Positions 59,932 through 63,113 of a stretch of DNA of 63,113 nucleotides are shown here, piece after piece. Made by a program: the position numbers and the translations under genes. A model generated the notes under the pieces. The model searched no databases, had not been told where the DNA came from, and saw nothing but the letters and a program-made list of their open reading frames with translations. Source of the stretch: a bacterium (lineage in GTDB: Bacteria; Patescibacteriota; Minisyncoccia; Phycocordibacterales; UBA9973); the NCBI GenBank assembly GCA_021831595.1, contig JAKBMK010000025.1, positions 1-63,113 of the forward strand. Reading direction: 5' to 3'. Numbering within the stretch: the first letter of the stretch is position 1; each line of letters begins with the position of its first letter.

Positions 59932-59951
59932 GGCAAGACCTTACTCTGTTT
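59921..59951. repeat. Family A palindrome (ACAGAGTAAGG stem), copy 3
   Basis: AAACAGAGTAAGG-CAAGA-CCTTACTCTGTTT, contains the RAYT 2 stop codon and borders the right 49-bp repeat directly. Confidence 0.95.
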
Positions 59952-60000
59952 ATAACCGTATCTACAAACGCGATTACTGGCTCGCTTATATGCAGAAGTA
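59952..60000. repeat. 49-bp direct repeat, right copy
   Basis: ATAACCGTATCTACAAACGC... one base different from 58234-58282. It is a noncoding copy of the methyltransferase gene end, followed by the murI promoter. Confidence 0.95.
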
Positions 60001-60005
60001 AATTA

Positions 60006-60014
60006 TGCTAATAT
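60006..60014 (+). promoter_or_regulatory. Extended -10 of murI, likely leaderless
   Basis: TGC-TAATAT six bases before ATG 60021. Confidence 0.5.
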
Positions 60015-60020
60015 AAGTAT

Positions 60021-60803
60021 ATGAATAAAGGCAGTATTGGGGTATTTGATTCAGGACTGGGTGGACTTTGGGTACTTAAACACTTAAAAGACAAGCTTCC
60101 GGAATATAATTATGTTTTTCTTGGCGACCAGGCGAATGTACCATTTGGAGGGAAAACTCCAGATGAACTTTTTGCTATTGCGACGAAGGCATTAGATTAT
60201 CTGTATGGAGAGAAAAATTGTATGGGAGTAGTGCTTGCTTGTAATACTATCAGCTCGACTATTTATGATAGACTACGTGACTGGAAAGATGAAAAATATC
60301 TTGGCCGAATACTTTTCGGTATTGTACGTCCAACTGTAGAGTCGATAGATAAAGGAAATCCGGTTGTTGTATTTGCAACTCCTAGAACTTGTCTCTCAGA
60401 AGTCTATGAAAAATTTCTGAAAGAGAATGTAAAGAATTATATTAAAATACCACTTCCCCAATTAGCATACTTGATAGAGAACGGGGGAGATGCGCTTGCT
60501 TATATAAAATATTTTAAAGATATGATCGGGAGTGACATAGAAAGTGCAGCGCTTCTCTGTACTCATTATGGAATTGTCCGTGATGATTTCAAAAAAGTTT
60601 TTCCTGCTATAAAAAGTTGGGTTTATCAAGAAGATTTAATTCCTAAATATTTAGCTGATTATTTTGTTGAGTTCCCGGAGAGAGAAGCTTTCTTTGAGCA
60701 CGGCAAAACAGTCTCTATCTTTGTAACAAAAGAAAGTGAAAACTTCAACAAATTTAGTCAAGAATGGTTCCCTGGTATTACACCTAAGACTATTAATTTA
60801 TAA
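60021..60803 (+). CDS. murI: Glutamate racemase
   Basis: 260 residues. GVFDSGLGGLWVL (start), LGDQANVPFGGKT, first catalytic Cys in VVLACNTISS (about 73), second in LLCTHYGIV (about 183). It makes D-glutamate for peptidoglycan. The sequence is more diverged than usual from MurI of other phyla, but both catalytic Cys and the phosphate-binding pattern remain; aspartate racemase-like specificity is a lesser alternative. Confidence 0.88.
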   Translation: MNKGSIGVFDSGLGGLWVLKHLKDKLPEYNYVFLGDQANVPFGGKTPDELFAIATKALDYLYGEKNCMGVVLACNTISSTIYDRLRDWKDEKYLGRILFGIVRPTVESIDKGNPVVVFATPRTCLSEVYEKFLKENVKNYIKIPLPQLAYLIENGGDALAYIKYFKDMIGSDIESAALLCTHYGIVRDDFKKVFPAIKSWVYQEDLIPKYLADYFVEFPEREAFFEHGKTVSIFVTKESENFNKFSQEWFPGITPKTINL

Positions 60804-60804
60804 A

Positions 60805-60813
60805 TGATATAAT
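60805..60813 (+). promoter_or_regulatory. Extended -10 of the helicase gene, likely leaderless
   Basis: TGA-TATAAT ends six bases before ATG 60820; it starts right after the murI stop. Confidence 0.55.
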
Positions 60814-60819
60814 ACCAAT

Positions 60820-63113
60820 ATGGATAAATCTATTTACGACGAAGCATACAAAAAGTTAAATAAAGCCCAAAAAGAAGCCGTAGAAACGATAGACGGCCCT
60901 GTGATGGTGGTAGCTGGTCCTGGAACGGGGAAAACTCAGATTCTAGCTCTGCGTATAGGGAATATTCTAAAGAAGACCGATACAACAGCTGATAGTATCC
61001 TTTGTCTTACTTTCACTAATTCTGGTGTCAGTGCGATGAAGAATAGATTAGAAGACTATATAGGCCCTCTAGCTAGAAATGTCAGTATATCTACCTTTCA
61101 CTCTTTTGCTTACAACCTGATAGAGAAGCATTATGAGCTTCTAGACTTTCCTCAAATGCCAGAACTACTTTCTGATAATGAAGCTGTTTTTTTAGTGGAT
61201 GAAATTTTGAATAATAATGACTTTGAATATATATCTCCTAGAGGTAATCCTGCTATGTATTTCAGTGATTTGAAACAACTCATATCAATACTTAAAAGGG
61301 AGCGTATAGGAGCTATGGAATTCTTATCATACATAGAACAAGATATTAAAAATCTGCAAGAAGATCCTGATAGTATTTCAACTCGCGGTGAGAGTAAGGG
61401 TAAACTTAAAAAAGAAATAGAAAAGAAAATCGAGCAGCTAAACAAAACAAAAGAAGTTGTAACTTTTTATAATTTGTATGAAAAAAGTAAAAAAGATAAA
61501 TCTTTGATCGACTACGATGATGTACTTGAATATGCAGTAAGACTTGTGGAAGAGTTCGAAGAAGTCAGTAGTGATGTGAAGGAGAATTATCTTTATGTCC
61601 TTGTGGATGAACATCAAGATTCAAGTGGAGTTCAGAATAGCTTCCTTAAAGCTGTGTGGGGTAATATTGAGGCCCCCAATATATTTGTGGTGGGGGATGA
61701 TAGGCAGCTCATATATGCCTTTTCTGGTGCTTCACTTGATTATTTCACAGAATTTCAGCATTATTTTGGTAAAGCTAAATTAATAGTTCTTACAGAGAAT
61801 TATCGCTCGACAGCTCCGATTTTAAACATTGCTGATGATCTTCTAAAGAGCTCTATTACAAACGAAAAACTTCATAGTAATAAAAAGGGTGATCACAAGA
61901 TAATGCTTTCGGGTTATAGCTATCCAAGAGATGAAATTATTGGAGCTGGATTATTTTTCAAAGAAAAAATAGAGAAAGGCATGGACCCCAATGAATGCGC
62001 GCTCCTAGTGCCAAAGAATTATAATGTCCGCGCAGCTATTTCTATACTGTCTGGTATGGATCTGCCTGTGTCCTCTGGTAAAAATTTGTCACTCTTCTCT
62101 GTCATAGAAGGAGACTATTTCAGAAATGTTTTAAATATAATAGCTCACCCATCTGATGCTCTGTCTATTTCAAAATCTATTCTAGACAAAACAAGCGAAG
62201 TACCATACCTAGTGGCTCATAACTTTTTGAAGAATACAAAACCAGATAAGCTAACAATTGAAGAACTAATTTCTTATGATGGAGACGATCATCTTTTTGC
62301 GGGCGAGAATCCTATTTCAAAATGGGGTAAGAAGTTAGAATCTTCCGTGAATAATCTGCAAGGGGAATTGCCTAGTAGCATCGTAAGTCATATTGGTAAT
62401 GAACTCCTTATAAAGGGGGCGAAGGGTAGCGAAGAATTACTCACTCGTGTGGAAGTTGTCCGAAGTTTTATACACTTGGCAATGCTGTTTGAGCAAAGCA
62501 ACAGGAAAGCAACACTCTCTTCCTTCTTAGAGTATATAGATCGACTAGAATCATATAATACCCATATAGAACTTGCTAAATTTGGGAATGATAATGGTAT
62601 CAAGGTTATGACTTTGCATAAGTCAAAGGGCTTGGAATATGAGTGTGTTTGGGTGGCTCATATGAATGAAGAGACACTTATGTCCGAGAAAAGAGGAGGT
62701 TTTACTTTACCTGAAAAAATAAAAGAACATATAAACAAGAGAAGCATAGAAATGGCTAAGAGGGAACTTTATGTGGCTATAACTCGGGCCAAAGAATTCT
62801 GCACTCTTTCATATGCAGTAGAGAATTATAACGGGACAGTTATGGAGGTTGCATCTATTGTGAGAGACTTGGGAGACATTCATTTTATAAAAAAGACAGC
62901 AGAGGAGACAGAGAAGGAACTACTCGCTATTAGCCCCAAGGTGTATGCTAGTCAAAGGGTAGAATCAGATGGGGGTATGATTTCGGAGATAAAGAAATTA
63001 GTGAAAGATAATTATAGTAGTATAAAAGTTTCTGTTTCGATGCTCAACAACTTTTTCGAATGTTCTTGGAAATGGTATTTCAGGAATTTCTTACGACTAC
63101 CAGAAGTAAAGAT
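60820..63113 (+). CDS. UvrD/PcrA-like helicase, probably with AddB/RecB-type nuclease tail (3' partial)
   Basis: The frame is open from ATG 60820 to the window end (764 codons, no stop). Motif Ia region: LNKAQKEAVETIDGPVMVVAGPGTGKTQIL (Walker A GPGTGKT, about 28-35); CLTFTNSGVSAMKNRL; motif II YVLVDEHQDSSGVQN (about 264), with His in place of the usual Phe; motif III VVGDDRQLIYAFSGAS; NYRST; late motifs KVMTLHKSKGLEYECVWV and RELYVAITRAKEFCTL. The last visible residues VSMLNNFFECSWKWYFRNFLRLPE look like the start of a PD-(D/E)XK nuclease domain of AddB/RecB type. Confidence 0.93.
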   Translation, partial: MDKSIYDEAYKKLNKAQKEAVETIDGPVMVVAGPGTGKTQILALRIGNILKKTDTTADSILCLTFTNSGVSAMKNRLEDYIGPLARNVSISTFHSFAYNLIEKHYELLDFPQMPELLSDNEAVFLVDEILNNNDFEYISPRGNPAMYFSDLKQLISILKRERIGAMEFLSYIEQDIKNLQEDPDSISTRGESKGKLKKEIEKKIEQLNKTKEVVTFYNLYEKSKKDKSLIDYDDVLEYAVRLVEEFEEVSSDVKENYLYVLVDEHQDSSGVQNSFLKAVWGNIEAPNIFVVGDDRQLIYAFSGASLDYFTEFQHYFGKAKLIVLTENYRSTAPILNIADDLLKSSITNEKLHSNKKGDHKIMLSGYSYPRDEIIGAGLFFKEKIEKGMDPNECALLVPKNYNVRAAISILSGMDLPVSSGKNLSLFSVIEGDYFRNVLNIIAHPSDALSISKSILDKTSEVPYLVAHNFLKNTKPDKLTIEELISYDGDDHLFAGENPISKWGKKLESSVNNLQGELPSSIVSHIGNELLIKGAKGSEELLTRVEVVRSFIHLAMLFEQSNRKATLSSFLEYIDRLESYNTHIELAKFGNDNGIKVMTLHKSKGLEYECVWVAHMNEETLMSEKRGGFTLPEKIKEHINKRSIEMAKRELYVAITRAKEFCTLSYAVENYNGTVMEVASIVRDLGDIHFIKKTAEETEKELLAISPKVYASQRVESDGGMISEIKKLVKDNYSSIKVSVSMLNNFFECSWKWYFRNFLRLPEVK

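Overview
The window looks like a chromosome segment of a Candidate Phyla Radiation bacterium of the Parcubacteria (OD1) type. The reasons are AT-rich DNA, the standard code with TGA used as stop, and a 23S rRNA gene that carries a group I intron and has no 16S next to it. In addition, secE-nusG-rplK is not followed by rplA, which fits the Parcubacteria lineages described as lacking ribosomal protein L1. Several lineage-typical orphan proteins and reduced housekeeping operons are present. The lineage call is inference from gene content; no database was searched.

Layout. 0-11 kb: end of a MacB-type permease, a SIMPL-domain protein, secE-nusG-rplK, an orphan 500-codon gene behind a consensus promoter, a leftward block (efp, recA, an Ig-like membrane protein, ftsK), and a winged-helix regulator. 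11-17 kb: a structured noncoding stretch, a large secreted peptidoglycan-binding surface protein, an O-antigen ligase-like TPR protein, and a flippase plus a second ligase-like gene, both truncated at a palindrome. 17-31 kb: surface polysaccharide region with two Fic proteins, Wzm/Wzt exporter, methyltransferase, a 1247-residue multidomain glycosyltransferase, a RAYT transposase, a GT2 gene inside 50-bp inverted repeats, an NYN nuclease, and an initiating sugar-phosphate transferase with a 3'-fragment copy. 31-36 kb: a 3D/double-psi-barrel-like secreted protein, an L10 leader, rplJ-rplL with two small GIY-YIG nuclease genes inserted around them, a winged-helix gene and membrane proteins. 36-40 kb: 23S (with intron) and 5S rRNA. 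40-57 kb: rodA, folD, PAP2, secDF, lemA-Tim44-htpX, tRNA-Ser, cupredoxin, cysteine desulfurase, DsbA-like, HelD-like, DedA, pyruvate kinase. 57-63 kb: methyltransferase, an inserted EamA/RAYT module between 49-bp direct repeats, murI, and a UvrD-like helicase that runs off the end.

What ties the region together is small mobile or palindromic DNA. Two hairpin families with conserved loops (A: loop NCTTG closed by GG/CC; B: CAAGRA-CCG-TYCTTG) are scattered between genes and flank two RAYT transposases. Two GIY-YIG genes sit inside inverted repeats placed directly before ribosomal or regulatory genes, and related inverted repeats without a nuclease abut the start codons of rplL and ftsK. A TAGTGA-type heptamer repeat recurs in four places, including inside the 23S intron. 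Many first genes have an extended -10 box 6-8 bases before ATG, which suggests widespread leaderless transcription.
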